Below are positions 1 through 8,707 of a stretch of 64,000 nucleotides of DNA, one piece after another. Under the pieces are notes generated by a model. It did not search any database. It saw only the letters and a list, made by a program, of their open reading frames with translations, and had not been told where the DNA came from. Position 1 is the stretch's first letter. Every line of letters begins with the position of its first letter. Source of the DNA: Streptomyces iranensis (GTDB lineage: Bacteria > Actinomycetota > Actinomycetes > Streptomycetales > Streptomycetaceae). The stretch covers positions 1 through 64,000 of the forward strand of contig NZ_JAGGLR010000034.1 in assembly GCF_017874715.1 (NCBI RefSeq), written 5' to 3'. The translations under genes were made by a program, and so were the position numbers.

Positions 1-252
1 AAACCGTTTCACCGGCTTCTCCGGGCGCTTCCCTTCGGTGTTTCCAACCTTACCAGATCCGATTTCCGGTCGTTTCCGATCCGAATTCCGTTTCCAGTGG
101 CCGCTGGAAGGCCTTGCCTTTCGGCGTGTTTTCGACTTTAGCAGACGATCATCCGCCGAACCTAATCGGCTTCGTGTGATGCCTGCGGGTGTCAAAAGGT
201 GCTCCGTTTGGATTTCCATCCGTCTGCAGAGCGGTTCAGATGCGCTTTGGGG

Positions 253-273
253 GGCGAGCAGACCCTGCTCGCC
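253..273 (-). other. Hairpin at the expected 5' end of the rrn P1 transcript
   Basis: GGCGAGCAG and CTGCTCGCC form a perfect 9-bp stem with a 3-nt loop. It starts within about 6 nt of the predicted P1 start, so it would fold at the very 5' end of that transcript. No U-run follows it, so it does not look like a simple terminator. Its function is unknown. Confidence 0.6.
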
Positions 274-284
274 ACAACCGTTTA

Positions 285-313
285 AACCTACCTCCCCGGA
301 CTACCTTGGTCAA
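285..313 (-). promoter_or_regulatory. rrn P1-type promoter, TTGACC-N17-TAGGTT
   Basis: The minus strand has TTGACC (308-313), a 17-bp spacer and TAGGTT (285-290), a near-ideal promoter for the principal sigma factor HrdB. It is the most upstream well-formed promoter of the array. The predicted start is near 278. Confidence 0.8.
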
Positions 314-463
314 GGACTCCGGGCAAGATTCTTTGTACGGTCCGGCCGGAGCGTCTACACACTCCGTTCACCCCGACCTTTCAACATACGCACCGGTGCT
401 CCCCCAGTCAATAGATTCCCGGAAGTTTCCCAACGCCGCAGGTCAGAGAAGGTGGGGCGGCCA

Positions 464-1081
464 TCAGGCCGCGAAGGACGACGGTGGGCTCTCCAGGTGT
501 TCCAGCTCGATGCCGGGGGCGGCGAGCACCACGTCGCCGGCGATGTGGACTGTCCGGACCTCTCCGGTGTCCACCTCGCTGACCTGGTACTCGTCCACAA
601 CGAGTGGTCCGGTGTCGGTGGCGTGACCGGCTCTGTCGAGAAGTGCCCAGGACTGATCCAGGGTGAGAGGCGCGAGGACCGGATCGGTGAAGGCCACGAG
701 GCGTACGCGGACGGCCCCGGCGCCCGGTTCCAGGCGCAGCAGTCGGGAGACGGCGACCAGGAAGGCCGGGGAGGCGCCGGTGAAGGAGTGGGCGCGGACG
801 TTGCCCTCGGTCGCGTGCTCCCCGGTGGGGTCCGTGCGGACCCAGGTGACCCCGTCCAGGGCGGCGCCCCTGACCTGCCAGCTGGACGCGTGCAGCTCCA
901 CCCTGAGCGGGCGGCCGAGCTCGTCGAGGGTGAGATCCACGGATCCGGTGTGATCGCCGGAGGGTGAGGTCCGCTGCGCGACATAGCGCCATCCGCTGGG
1001 GCCGGGAGCGCATTGGAAGTGCTCCTCGCCCAGGGGGGCATGATCGTGCGGGTCGTGGAGGGAGTAGCGGCCGCGGGGCAT
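464..1081 (-). CDS. Conserved hypothetical protein (205 aa)
   Basis: This is an uncharacterised soluble protein with no signal peptide, membrane segment or metal motif that I can see. The sequence alternates charged and hydrophobic residues, as in a beta-rich or mixed fold (for example GSVDLTLDELGRPLRVELH near residue 47 and VHIAGDVVLAAPG near residue 178). Coding bias (GC-rich third positions) supports this frame over the overlapping alternatives. It lies between the rrn leader and ahcY, on the ahcY strand, but two hairpins separate it from ahcY, so it probably has its own transcript. ATG 1081 is used; the upstream match to a ribosome binding site (GGACC) is poor. I do not recognise a family. 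Confidence 0.65.
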   Translation of the reverse strand: MPRGRYSLHDPHDHAPLGEEHFQCAPGPSGWRYVAQRTSPSGDHTGSVDLTLDELGRPLRVELHASSWQVRGAALDGVTWVRTDPTGEHATEGNVRAHSFTGASPAFLVAVSRLLRLEPGAGAVRVRLVAFTDPVLAPLTLDQSWALLDRAGHATDTGPLVVDEYQVSEVDTGEVRTVHIAGDVVLAAPGIELEHLESPPSSFAA

Positions 1082-1140
1082 GGTGAGGTCCTTGACGAGC
1101 GTCGGGCCCGCCCGGCCGGATGGCGCGGACGGGCCCTGGG

Positions 1141-1194
1141 GCCCCCGCCGGGGCGGGGGCCGGGTCAGCGGCCGCCGACGGGGTGGTCGGCGGC
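1141..1194 (-). terminator. Paired hairpins downstream of ahcY
   Basis: Two perfect 9-bp stems follow the ahcY stop: GCCGCCGAC/GTCGGCGGC (1171-1194, 6-nt loop) and GCCCCCGCC/GGCGGGGGC (1141-1160, 2-nt loop). There is no U-tract, as is common for Streptomyces terminators. Confidence 0.6.
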
Positions 1195-1197
1195 GCC

Positions 1198-1221
1198 GGT
1201 GCGATCAGCGGATGCGATCAG
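1198..1221. repeat. 13-bp direct repeat over the ahcY stop codon
   Basis: TGCGATCAG occurs at 1200-1208 and 1213-1221. The right copy contains the ahcY stop (1218-1220) and the left copy repeats it downstream of the gene. It is one of several such stop-spanning duplications in the window. Confidence 0.6.
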
Positions 1222-2675
1222 TAGCGGTAGTGGTCGGGCTTGTACGGGCCCTCCACCGGGACGCCGATGTAAGAAGCCTGCTCGGGCCGGAGCGTGGTCA
1301 GCTTGACCCCGAGCGCGTCCAGGTGGAGGCGGGCGACCTTCTCGTCCAGGTGCTTGGGGAGCACATAGACGTCGGTCGGGTACGACTCCGGCTTGGTGAA
1401 AAGCTCGATCTGGGCGATGGTCTGGTTCGCGAAGGAGTTGGACATCACGAACGACGGGTGACCGGTCGCGTTGCCGAGGTTCAGCAGACGGCCCTCGGAG
1501 AGCACGATGATCTTCTTGCCGTCGGAGAAGGTCCAGGTGTGGACCTGCGGCTTGACCTCGTCCTTCACGATGCCCGGAAGGGCGGCGAGCCCGGCCATGT
1601 CGATCTCGTTGTCGAAGTGGCCGATGTTCCCGACGATCGCCTGGTGCTTCATCCTGGCCATGTCCGAGGCCAGGATGATGTCCTTGTTGCCGGTCGTGGT
1701 GATGAAGATGTCGGCGGTCTCCACCACGTCGTCCAGGGTGGCGACCTGGTAGCCGTCCATCGCGGCCTGGAGCGCGCAGATCGGGTCGATCTCGGTGATG
1801 ATCACCCGGGCGCCCTGGCCACGCAGCGACTCGGCGCAGCCCTTACCGACGTCGCCGTAGCCGCAGATGACCGCGACCTTGCCGCCGATCAGCACGTCGG
1901 TGGCGCGGTTGATGCCGTCGACCAGGGAGTGGCGGCAGCCGTACTTGTTGTCGAACTTGGACTTGGTGACCGCGTCGTTCACGTTGATCGCCGGGAAGAG
2001 CAGCGTGCCGTCCCGCTGCATCTCGTAGAGGCGGTGAACGCCGGTGGTGGTCTCCTCGGTGACCCCGCGGATCTCGGAGGCCAGCTGCGTCCACTTCTGC
2101 GGGCTCTCCGCGATGGTGCGGTTCAGCAGCTCGAGGATGACGCGGTGCTCGTCGTTCTCGGCGGTGGCGACGTCAGGGGCGGCGCCGGCCTTCTCGTACT
2201 CGACGCCCTTGTGGAGGAGGAGGGTGGCGTCGCCACCGTCGTCCAGGATCATGTTAGGCCCACCGGTGGGGGTGCCGGGCCAGGTCAGCGCCTGCTCCGT
2301 GCACCACCAGTACTCCTCCAGGGTCTCGCCCTTCCAGGCGAAGACCGGGATGCCCTGCGGGTTCTCCGGGGTGCCCTCGGGGCCGACGGCGACCGCGGCC
2401 GCTGCGTGGTCCTGGGTGGAGAAGATGTTGCAGGAGGCCCACCGGACCTGGGCGCCGAGGGCGGCCAGGGTCTCGATCAGCACGGCGGTCTGCACCGTCA
2501 TGTGCAGGGAGCCGGTGATACGGGCGCCGGCCAGCGGCTGCTGCTCGGCATACTCCTTACGGATCGACATCAGGCCGGGCATCTCATGCTCGGCGAGGGT
2601 GATCTCCTTACGGCCGAAGGCAGCCAGAGAGAGGTCCGCGACCTTGAAATCCTGACCGGAGACGGCTGTCGTCAT
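1218..2675 (-). CDS. ahcY: Adenosylhomocysteinase (S-adenosyl-L-homocysteine hydrolase)
   Basis: AhcY reversibly splits S-adenosylhomocysteine into adenosine and homocysteine, clearing the product inhibitor of methyltransferases and feeding the methionine cycle. It is an NAD-dependent cytoplasmic enzyme. The 485-aa length is typical. The NAD-binding Rossmann motif GYGDVGKGCAESLRG lies mid-protein, followed by the acidic ITEIDP strand end, and the protein ends in the family signature KPDHYRY. ATG 2675 is preceded by the strong ribosome binding site GAGGAGGAG. Hairpins follow the gene. The 5' region is long (no gene until 3293 on the opposite strand), leaving room for regulation, but I found no match to the SAH riboswitch consensus. 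Confidence 0.97.
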   Translation of the reverse strand: MTTAVSGQDFKVADLSLAAFGRKEITLAEHEMPGLMSIRKEYAEQQPLAGARITGSLHMTVQTAVLIETLAALGAQVRWASCNIFSTQDHAAAAVAVGPEGTPENPQGIPVFAWKGETLEEYWWCTEQALTWPGTPTGGPNMILDDGGDATLLLHKGVEYEKAGAAPDVATAENDEHRVILELLNRTIAESPQKWTQLASEIRGVTEETTTGVHRLYEMQRDGTLLFPAINVNDAVTKSKFDNKYGCRHSLVDGINRATDVLIGGKVAVICGYGDVGKGCAESLRGQGARVIITEIDPICALQAAMDGYQVATLDDVVETADIFITTTGNKDIILASDMARMKHQAIVGNIGHFDNEIDMAGLAALPGIVKDEVKPQVHTWTFSDGKKIIVLSEGRLLNLGNATGHPSFVMSNSFANQTIAQIELFTKPESYPTDVYVLPKHLDEKVARLHLDALGVKLTTLRPEQASYIGVPVEGPYKPDHYRY

Positions 2676-3292
2676 GAGTGCTGCTCCTCCTCGATCGTGT
2701 GCGAGCGAGAGTGGCTCGGCTGGGCATGCGAGATGTCGGGCAGGGCCCCCGCGACAGCGGGCACACCTGTCCCTTCTACCTCACAGTGCGCAGTCCGTCG
2801 GAGGCCCTCTCTCCCTCGGCCGACCCGGGGTGCGGGCCGCCCGACCGCCATCAGCAGCGACGTCTGGCTCGGTCACGAATCTACACCGATCGGCGGAGCG
2901 AACCCCAGCCCCCATCGGTCATCTTCGGCCGTACGGCTATGACCAGGGGCGACAGGCGCGCTGCTTTGAGGGCGCGTCGGCCGCGCTGCTTTGGGGCGAG
3001 GGGTGCGCCGGCTCCCGGCTTGGGGATCGAGGGGTGCGTTGCTTCGAAGGTCGACGGTCGCGTCGTTCGGGGGCGCCGCTGGGCGCCACGGCCACCGTGG
3101 TGGCCTGCGACGCGCGCGGCCATGTCGCTTCGGGGCCGGCGGTCGCGTCGTTCGGGGGCCGACGGCCGTGCCGTTTCCGGAGCCGGGGGTTCAGCCCGTC
3201 GCTTTGATCCCGGCCGGATGTATTGCACGATGCCGCGAGCGCGGGGACGCTGGCAGCTTCCCGCGCCCGCTCAACGCGTTAAGGAGAACCAC
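2676..3292. other. 617-bp divergent intergenic region between ahcY and fruA
   Basis: No gene is supported here. The minus strand carries a possible ahcY -10 box TAGATT (2878-2883). The part nearer fruA has a 20-bp direct repeat (3055-3074 and 3140-3159, core CGCGTCGTTCGGGGG) and a possible plus-strand TTGATC-N17-CACGAT promoter just before fruA. The reading frame of fruA stays open back to 2678, but the codon pattern there is not gene-like. Confidence 0.5.
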
Positions 3293-5455
3293 GTGACCAG
3301 TCCAGCCGATCCCCCCAACGGTGCGGGGGCCAGCGGACCGGGGCTCAAGTTGCTCGCGGTGACCGCGTGTCCCACTGGTATCGCCCATACCTATATGGCC
3401 GCTGAGAAGCTGGCCCAGGCGGCGGAGTCGCTCGGCCACAGCATGAAGGTGGAGACCCAAGGCTCGATCGGGGCCGAGAACGTACTGTCTGACAACGATG
3501 TCAGCGAGGCTGACGGCATCATCATCGCCGCCGACAAGGACGTCGACCGCAGTCGTTTCGTCGGTAAGAGAGTGCTTGTCGTCGGGGTCGCCGATGGCAT
3601 TCACCGGCCGCAGCGGCTGATCGAGCAGGTACTGGACGCGCCGGTGTACGAGGGCGACGGCTCTGGTGCCGGGCGCGGTGGTGTCTCGGGGGCGGCGGCT
3701 TCCGGGGGTGGCGGCGGTGGCGGCAGTAAGGGGCGCAGCGTCACCTATAAGGCGCTCATGAACGGTGTCTCGTACATGATCCCGTTCGTGGTGGTCGGCG
3801 GTCTGCTGATCGCGGTCTCGCTGGCCCTGGGCGGTGATACGACGTCCAAGGGCATCGTCATCCCCGACGACTCCTTCTGGAAGACGGTCAACGACATCGG
3901 GAGCATCGGCTTCGAGCTGATGATCCCGGCGCTGTCCGGCTATATCGCCTACGCCATCGCGGACCGGCCCGCGTTGGTGCCCGGCATGGTGGGCGGCTGG
4001 ATCGCGGCGCACGGCGAGCTGTACGACAGTGAGGCGGGCGCCGGCTTCATCGGGGCGATCGTCACCGGCTTCCTGGCCGGTTATCTGGTGCTGTGGATCA
4101 AGCGGGTCAAGGTTCCGAAGTTCGTCCAGCCGATCATGCCGATCATTGTGATCCCGATCGTGGCGACCTCGGCGCTCGGCCTCTTCTTCATCTATGTCCT
4201 CGGCGAGCCGATCTCCTGGGTCTTCGAGCAGCTCACTGATTGGCTCGGCGGCCTGACCGGTACGAGTGCGGCGGTGCTCGGCATCATTCTCGGGCTGATG
4301 ATCGCGTTCGATATGGGTGGTCCGGTCAATAAGACGGCGTTCCTTTTCGGTGCCGGGCTGGTGTCCAAGAACCCCGAGGTCATGGGGGCGTGTGCGGCGG
4401 CCATTCCGGTGCCGCCGCTGGGCCAGGGACTGGCCACGCTGTTGCGCCGCCGGATGTTCGACGACCAGGAGCGGGAGACCGGGCTCGCGGCGCTCTTCAT
4501 GGGCTTCTTCGGCATCACGGAGGGCGCGATTCCGTTCGCGGCGGCGCGTCCCGCGCGGGTCATTCCGGCGAACATGGTGGGCGGCGCGGTCGCCGGGGCG
4601 ATAGCCGGGGTGGCGTCGGTTGAGGACAACGTGCCGCATGGGGGGCCGATTGTGGCGGTGCTCGGTGCGGTTGGTGGGGTGCCGATGTTCTTTGTCGCGG
4701 TGGTGGTGGGTACGGCGGTGACGGCGTTGGTGACGATTGGGTTGATGTCGGTGGGTGGAGGTGCTGTGGATTCGGGGAGTGCTCCGGTTGGTGTGGGTGC
4801 TGCGGTTGGTGTGGGTGGTTCGGTTGGTGGCTCCGGGGCGTCGTCGGTCGCGGCTGAGCCCGTCCTTGCCGGGGTGGGCAGCGGTGGCCGTACCGGGGAG
4901 ACGAGTGGTGCGGCGAGTGGTGCTGCGGGTGCCCGTAAGGCGGTCGCTTCCCCAGGGGTGGCCGCCGAGACCGGCGAGGTCGAGGCCGCTCCTGCGGGTC
5001 AGGTGCTGTCCGGGTATCTCACCGAGCAGACCGTGAAGGAGCGGTTGGCGGCCGACGGTAAGGACGCCGCTATCCGTGAGATGGCCGAGCTGCTGGCCGC
5101 GACCGGCAAGGTCGCAGATGCGGAGGAGCTGGTGCGGGCCGCGTTTGCCCGGGAAGACCAGGGCACGACCGGGCTCGGCGAGGAGATCGCGATTCCGCAT
5201 GCCAAGACGGATGCGGTGACCGCCCCGGTCGTCGGCTTCGCGCGTTCCCCTGAGGGGATCGAGTGGGGTGCGCCGGATGGGACGAAGGCTCGGCTGGTGT
5301 TCATGATCGCGGTGCCGGAGGCGGATGCGGGGGATGAGCATCTGCGGATTCTGGCGCTGCTGTCGCGGAAGTTGATGGCTGAGGAGTTTCGGGAGCGGTT
5401 GTTGGGGGCGGGGGATGTGGAGGGGATTTTGGGGGTGCTTGGGGAGATTGAGTAG
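3293..5455 (+). CDS. fruA: Fructose-family PTS permease, fused IIB-IIC-IIA
   Basis: This membrane permease takes up a sugar (probably fructose) and phosphorylates it using phosphate from HPr. Domain order is IIB (about residues 18-115, phosphocysteine Cys26 in ACPTGIAHTYMAAE), a Gly/Ser linker, membrane IIC (about 150-490, several hydrophobic segments), a second low-complexity linker rich in Gly/Val/Ala, then IIA (about 570-720, phosphohistidine His636 in IPHAKTD). At 720 aa it is a complete permease. GTG 3293 is chosen because AAGGAGA (3281-3287) sits just upstream and homology starts right after; the open frame extends 600 bp further back without support. No fruK, fruR, HPr or enzyme I gene lies nearby, unlike the usual fruRKA arrangement, so it may be a second, orphan permease. 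Confidence 0.9.
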   Translation: MTSPADPPNGAGASGPGLKLLAVTACPTGIAHTYMAAEKLAQAAESLGHSMKVETQGSIGAENVLSDNDVSEADGIIIAADKDVDRSRFVGKRVLVVGVADGIHRPQRLIEQVLDAPVYEGDGSGAGRGGVSGAAASGGGGGGGSKGRSVTYKALMNGVSYMIPFVVVGGLLIAVSLALGGDTTSKGIVIPDDSFWKTVNDIGSIGFELMIPALSGYIAYAIADRPALVPGMVGGWIAAHGELYDSEAGAGFIGAIVTGFLAGYLVLWIKRVKVPKFVQPIMPIIVIPIVATSALGLFFIYVLGEPISWVFEQLTDWLGGLTGTSAAVLGIILGLMIAFDMGGPVNKTAFLFGAGLVSKNPEVMGACAAAIPVPPLGQGLATLLRRRMFDDQERETGLAALFMGFFGITEGAIPFAAARPARVIPANMVGGAVAGAIAGVASVEDNVPHGGPIVAVLGAVGGVPMFFVAVVVGTAVTALVTIGLMSVGGGAVDSGSAPVGVGAAVGVGGSVGGSGASSVAAEPVLAGVGSGGRTGETSGAASGAAGARKAVASPGVAAETGEVEAAPAGQVLSGYLTEQTVKERLAADGKDAAIREMAELLAATGKVADAEELVRAAFAREDQGTTGLGEEIAIPHAKTDAVTAPVVGFARSPEGIEWGAPDGTKARLVFMIAVPEADAGDEHLRILALLSRKLMAEEFRERLLGAGDVEGILGVLGEIE

Positions 5456-5503
5456 GGCGGGGGTTGGGGGTGGGTTTCTCCCCCACCCCGCCCCTTCCCG
5501 AAA

Positions 5504-5545
5504 CCGGGGGCAAGCCCCCGGCCCCCCACCGGGGCTCCGCCCCGG
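5504..5545 (+). terminator. Two hairpins after fruA
   Basis: CCGGGGGC-AA-GCCCCCGG (5504-5521) is followed by CCGGGGC-TCC-GCCCCGG (5529-5545). They form the head of a dispersed GC-rich intergenic element (GGGGCTCCGCCCC type) and could terminate fruA. Confidence 0.55.
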
Positions 5546-5574
5546 ACCCCAGCCGAGTGCTCCGCCCCCAGGCG

Positions 5575-5836
5575 CCGGTTCAGGAGCTCTGCCTCGGGCC
5601 CCTGCCGCTCGGGGGCTACAGCCTGGACCCCGATCTCAGGCTTACGCCCCAGACACCGGTTCAGGGCTGTACCTGGGCCCCAGCCCGAACTCCGCGCCCC
5701 AGACACCGGTTCAGGAGCTCTGCCTCGGATCCCTGGCGCTCGGGGGCTACAGCCTGGACCCCGACCTCAGGCTTACGCCCGGCCACCGGTTCAGGGGCTC
5801 TGCCTCGGATTCCGCGGCTCGGGGGCTCGGGGGCCC
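5575..5836. repeat. 131-bp tandem repeat, two copies
   Basis: A unit starting CCGGTTCAGGAGCTCTGCCT is present at 5575 and again at 5706, with a secondary CCGGTTCAG inside each unit (5656 and 5786) keeping the same period. A further CCGGTTCAGG occurs at 5984. The DNA between 5837 and 6275 is similar GC-rich, gene-free material. Confidence 0.7.
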
Positions 5837-6275
5837 CGGCCTCGCGGTTCCGCCCCGGGACCCGGTCAGGCGCTCCGACCCGAGACCCGATGCGGAGGCT
5901 CCGCCACTGTCTGGCGCCCACCCCGGGGCGCCCAGCATGGGGACTCCGCTCCCCAGTCCGCCCTGGGGCGCTGCCCTGGGGCCCCGGTTCAGGTTCTCCG
6001 CCCGGGGGTCCGGCACGGGGCTCTACCCCGGCACCCCCGGCCCCGGCGCTCCGCCCGGTCTCTGGGGCTCGGAGGCTCGGTTCCGATGGCTCCGCCACTG
6101 GTCTGCCGTCCCGGTGGCCTGTCCGGCGCACGCCGTCCGGATCGAGGTGCGTTGCCGAGGTTGCCGATTACGTACGGGACGGTGGAGGGCCTGCCCACCC
6201 GTTCCAGCGCCAGGGGGCGCCTGCCAGCGGTGGCTGGCGGCGGAACAGATGCATACAGACCGGGTGATACGTGTT

Positions 6276-6311
6276 GGCCCTTCGAACCCGCGATCTCGGG
6301 TTCGAAGGGCC
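6276..6311 (-). terminator. Strong terminator hairpin after the CDF transporter gene
   Basis: GGCCCTTCGAACCCG and CGGGTTCGAAGGGCC form a perfect 15-bp stem around a 6-nt loop, 29 bp past the stop of the minus-strand gene. Confidence 0.8.
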
Positions 6312-6339
6312 GACGGCGGGGCGGCTCTGCCGGATTCGC

Positions 6340-7263
6340 TCAGGCCGACGTCGAGGTTCGGAGGATGTCGGGTTCCAGGTAGATGACTCGGGCGATCGGG
6401 ACCGCTTCCCGGATACGGGCCTCCGCGGCGTCGATCGCGCGGGCGACCTCCGCGGCCGTGTCGTCGTGCTGGACCGCGACCTTGGCGGCGACCAGCAGTT
6501 CCTCGGGGCCGAGGTGGAGGGTGCGCATGTGGATCACGCTGGTGACGGTCTCGCCGTCCACGACGGCTTCGCGGATCTTGGCGACCTCCGTGGCGTCGGC
6601 CGCCTCGCCCAGCAGCAGCGACTTGGTCTCGGCCGCGAGCACCAGGGCGATCACCACCAGCAGGATGCCGATGCAGAGGGTGCCGATGCCGTCCCAGACG
6701 CCGTCGCCGGTCAGCAGGGTGAGGCCGACGCCGCCGAGCGCGAGGACCAGGCCGACGAGGGCGCCGAAGTCCTCCAGGAGGACGACGGGGAGCTCGGGGG
6801 CCTTGGCGCGGCGGACGAACTGGGACCAGCTCTGCTTGCCCCGGATCTCGTTGGACTCCTTTATGGCCGTACGGAAGGAGAAGCCCTCGGCGATGATCGC
6901 GAAGATGAGCACCCCGACCGGCCAGTACCAGTGCTCCAGCTCATGGGGGTGCTGGATCTTCTCGTAGCCCTCGTACAGCGCGAAGACACCACCGATGGTG
7001 AACAGCACGATGGAGACGAGGAAGCCGTAGATGTAGCGCTCGCGGCCGTAGCCGAAGGGGTGCTCGGGGGTGGCCTCGCGCTTGGCCTTCTTCCCGCCGA
7101 GGAGCAGCAGCCCCTGGTTGCCCGAGTCGGCGATCGAGTGCACGCCTTCGGCGAGCATCGACGACGAGCCGCTGAAGGCGAACGCCACGAACTTGGCTGC
7201 GGCGATAGCCAGGTTCGCGCCCAGCGCGGCAACAATCGCCTTGGTTCCGCCTGATGCACTCAT
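6340..7263 (-). CDS. Cation diffusion facilitator family transporter
   Basis: This membrane protein probably exports divalent metal ions such as Zn2+ in exchange for protons. At 307 aa it has the CDF layout: hydrophobic segments from about residue 12, the motif SMLAEGVHSIADSGNQ in TM2 whose His and Asp form the metal site, a TM5 pair after the VVLLEDFGALVGL stretch, and a cytoplasmic C-terminal beta-alpha domain (MRTLHLGPEELLVAAKVAV). ATG 7263 starts MSASGG and has AAGGGA upstream; the longer frame to 7341 is not convincing. It lies 106 bp downstream of manA on the same strand. The metal cannot be told from sequence alone. Confidence 0.9.
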   Translation of the reverse strand: MSASGGTKAIVAALGANLAIAAAKFVAFAFSGSSSMLAEGVHSIADSGNQGLLLLGGKKAKREATPEHPFGYGRERYIYGFLVSIVLFTIGGVFALYEGYEKIQHPHELEHWYWPVGVLIFAIIAEGFSFRTAIKESNEIRGKQSWSQFVRRAKAPELPVVLLEDFGALVGLVLALGGVGLTLLTGDGVWDGIGTLCIGILLVVIALVLAAETKSLLLGEAADATEVAKIREAVVDGETVTSVIHMRTLHLGPEELLVAAKVAVQHDDTAAEVARAIDAAEARIREAVPIARVIYLEPDILRTSTSA

Positions 7264-7369
7264 ATGTGCCGAATTTCCCTTCCGCTTACATGGCAGCTCA
7301 TGGCGGCTTTGCCAGTGCTTTACCGCCTCACGGCGGGCCATTGTTCCAGCCCCTCGAACGGGCCGTACC

Positions 7370-8566
7370 TCAGGCGGTCACTGTGGCCCTGAACACAGTG
7401 CCGTCGCCGCTCAGGGCGGCCTCCTCGCCGGCCGGTACGAAGGCCGACGCCCCGCGCGTCAGCGGGAGTTCGCGGTCCGCGCCGCGCAGGGACACCTCAC
7501 CCGAGGCACAGAGCAGGATCTGCGGGCCGGTCGCCGGCAGCGGGCGGGGAGCGGCGCCGTCGGCGAGGACGTGGCGGGAGAGCCGGAACTCGTCGATCGG
7601 GGTGGTGTAGAGCTCCTCGCCGGAGGGATCCGCCTCGGGGCGCAGCACGGCGGGGGCGGCGCTCTCGAAGCGGACGACGCGCAGCAGCTCGGGGACGTCC
7701 ACATGCTTGGGCGTCAGCCCGCAGCGCAGCACATTGTCGGAGTTGGCCATGATCTCGACGCCCAGGCCGTCGAGGTAGGCGTGCGGCACGCCGGCGCCGA
7801 GGTAGAGGGCCTCGCCGGGCTGGAGGGTCACGAAGTTGAGCAGCATCGCGGCGATCGCGCCGGGATCGCCCGGGTAGTGCCGGGCGATGGAGGCGTACGC
7901 CGCGTACGCCGGGGCGTACGGCCCGTCCTGCGCGCCGAGCCGCTCGGCGGCGGCAGTGGCCTGCCTTACCGTCTCCGCCATCGCCTCCGGGTCGGCCGTA
8001 AGGACAGCGGTCAGCACCTCGCGCAGGGCGTGCGACTCCGGGTGGGCGTGCAGGATGTCGACGTACGGCTTGAGCGAGTCGACCTCGAGGGCGGCCAGCA
8101 GCCCGGCCGCCTCGTTCGGATCGCGGAAGCCGCACAGCCCGTTGAACGGCGTGAGCGCGCATATCAGCTCGGGCTTGTGGTTGGCGTCCTTGTAGTTGCG
8201 GTGCGGGGCGTCGGCCGGGACGCCGCGCTCCTCCTCGTCCGCGAAGCCCTCCTTGGCCTGCGCGAGGTCCGGGTGGACCTGGAGCGACAGCGGCGAGGCG
8301 GCGGCCAGCACCTTCAGCAGGAACGGCAGCCGGGGCCCGAAGAGCCTTACGGCGTCCGCGCCGAGCTCGCCCTCGGGGTCCGCGGCGATCACCTCGGAGA
8401 GCGCGACGGAGCCCGCGCCCCGGTCGACCCGGGACGGCGCACCGGGGTGCGCCCCCATCCACATCTCGGCCTGAGGCTCCCCGGTCGGCCGGACGCCCAG
8501 CAGCTCCGGGATGGCGGTGATGGAGCCCCAGGCGTAGGGGCGCACGGTGTTGACGAGGCGGTCCAT
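7370..8566 (-). CDS. manA: Mannose-6-phosphate isomerase, class I
   Basis: ManA interconverts fructose-6-phosphate and mannose-6-phosphate, the entry step to GDP-mannose. It is a cytoplasmic zinc enzyme. The 398-aa sequence contains the type I cupin signatures: the zinc-site segment LSLQVHPD, the signature NHKPELICALTPFNGLCGFR, and GVPHAYLDGLGVEIMANSDN with a further ligand His. The start MDRLVNTVRPYAWGS fits the family's N-terminus. Together with manB (11911) and manC (28648) it completes the pathway inside this window. Two internal sites (near 8003 and 8345) use rare codons such as GTA-AGG and CTT within the octamer CCGTAAGG. Confidence 0.95.
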   Translation of the reverse strand: MDRLVNTVRPYAWGSITAIPELLGVRPTGEPQAEMWMGAHPGAPSRVDRGAGSVALSEVIAADPEGELGADAVRLFGPRLPFLLKVLAAASPLSLQVHPDLAQAKEGFADEEERGVPADAPHRNYKDANHKPELICALTPFNGLCGFRDPNEAAGLLAALEVDSLKPYVDILHAHPESHALREVLTAVLTADPEAMAETVRQATAAAERLGAQDGPYAPAYAAYASIARHYPGDPGAIAAMLLNFVTLQPGEALYLGAGVPHAYLDGLGVEIMANSDNVLRCGLTPKHVDVPELLRVVRFESAAPAVLRPEADPSGEELYTTPIDEFRLSRHVLADGAAPRPLPATGPQILLCASGEVSLRGADRELPLTRGASAFVPAGEEAALSGDGTVFRATVTA

Positions 8567-8610
8567 GCGGTGCGGTTCCTGACTGTGCAGTGAGGGACGT
8601 GGGGCAGGTG

Positions 8611-8694
8611 GTGCGTGCCTTACGGCCTTGAGTACGGCTTTACGGCTTTACGGCCTTAGGCTTTACGGCCTCGGGCCTTACGGTCGTGCTCAAG
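8611..8694. repeat. Short degenerate TTACGGC repeat array
   Basis: About seven copies of TTACGGC or close variants (CTTTACGGC, CCTTACGGC) are crowded into 80 bp upstream of manA, between it and the SIS gene. No hairpin or gene is evident. Confidence 0.6.
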
Positions 8695-8707
8695 GTCGAT
8701 GACGGCC

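Larger units (their letters stand above)
1..420 (-). promoter_or_regulatory. Promoter and leader region of an rRNA operon reading left out of the window
   Basis: Read on the minus strand, this gene-free stretch holds several promoter-like boxes and ends in the segment AACACCGAAGGGAAGCGCCC (minus-strand positions about 43-24), which I recognise from Streptomyces rrn leaders. Besides the strong P1 listed separately, it has TTGACA (190-195) without a well-spaced -10, TAGGTT (159-164) followed after 18 bp by TAAAGT (135-140), and TAAGGT (47-52). Base composition is less GC-rich than in the flanking genes, as usual for rrn promoter regions. The 16S gene should start just left of position 1. Identification rests on remembered sequence and has not been aligned. 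Confidence 0.75.

Noticed and set aside
38..967. Plus-strand frame over the left edge
   Set aside because: It runs through the rrn leader and antisense to the hypothetical gene; composition is not protein-like.
2676..2890. SAH riboswitch upstream of ahcY
   Set aside because: I looked for the consensus core and did not find it on the minus strand. A covariance search (Infernal with the SAH riboswitch model) would settle it.
2678..3292. Upstream extension of the fruA frame
   Set aside because: The codons are not gene-like, and a strong ribosome binding site marks GTG 3293 right before the conserved IIB domain.
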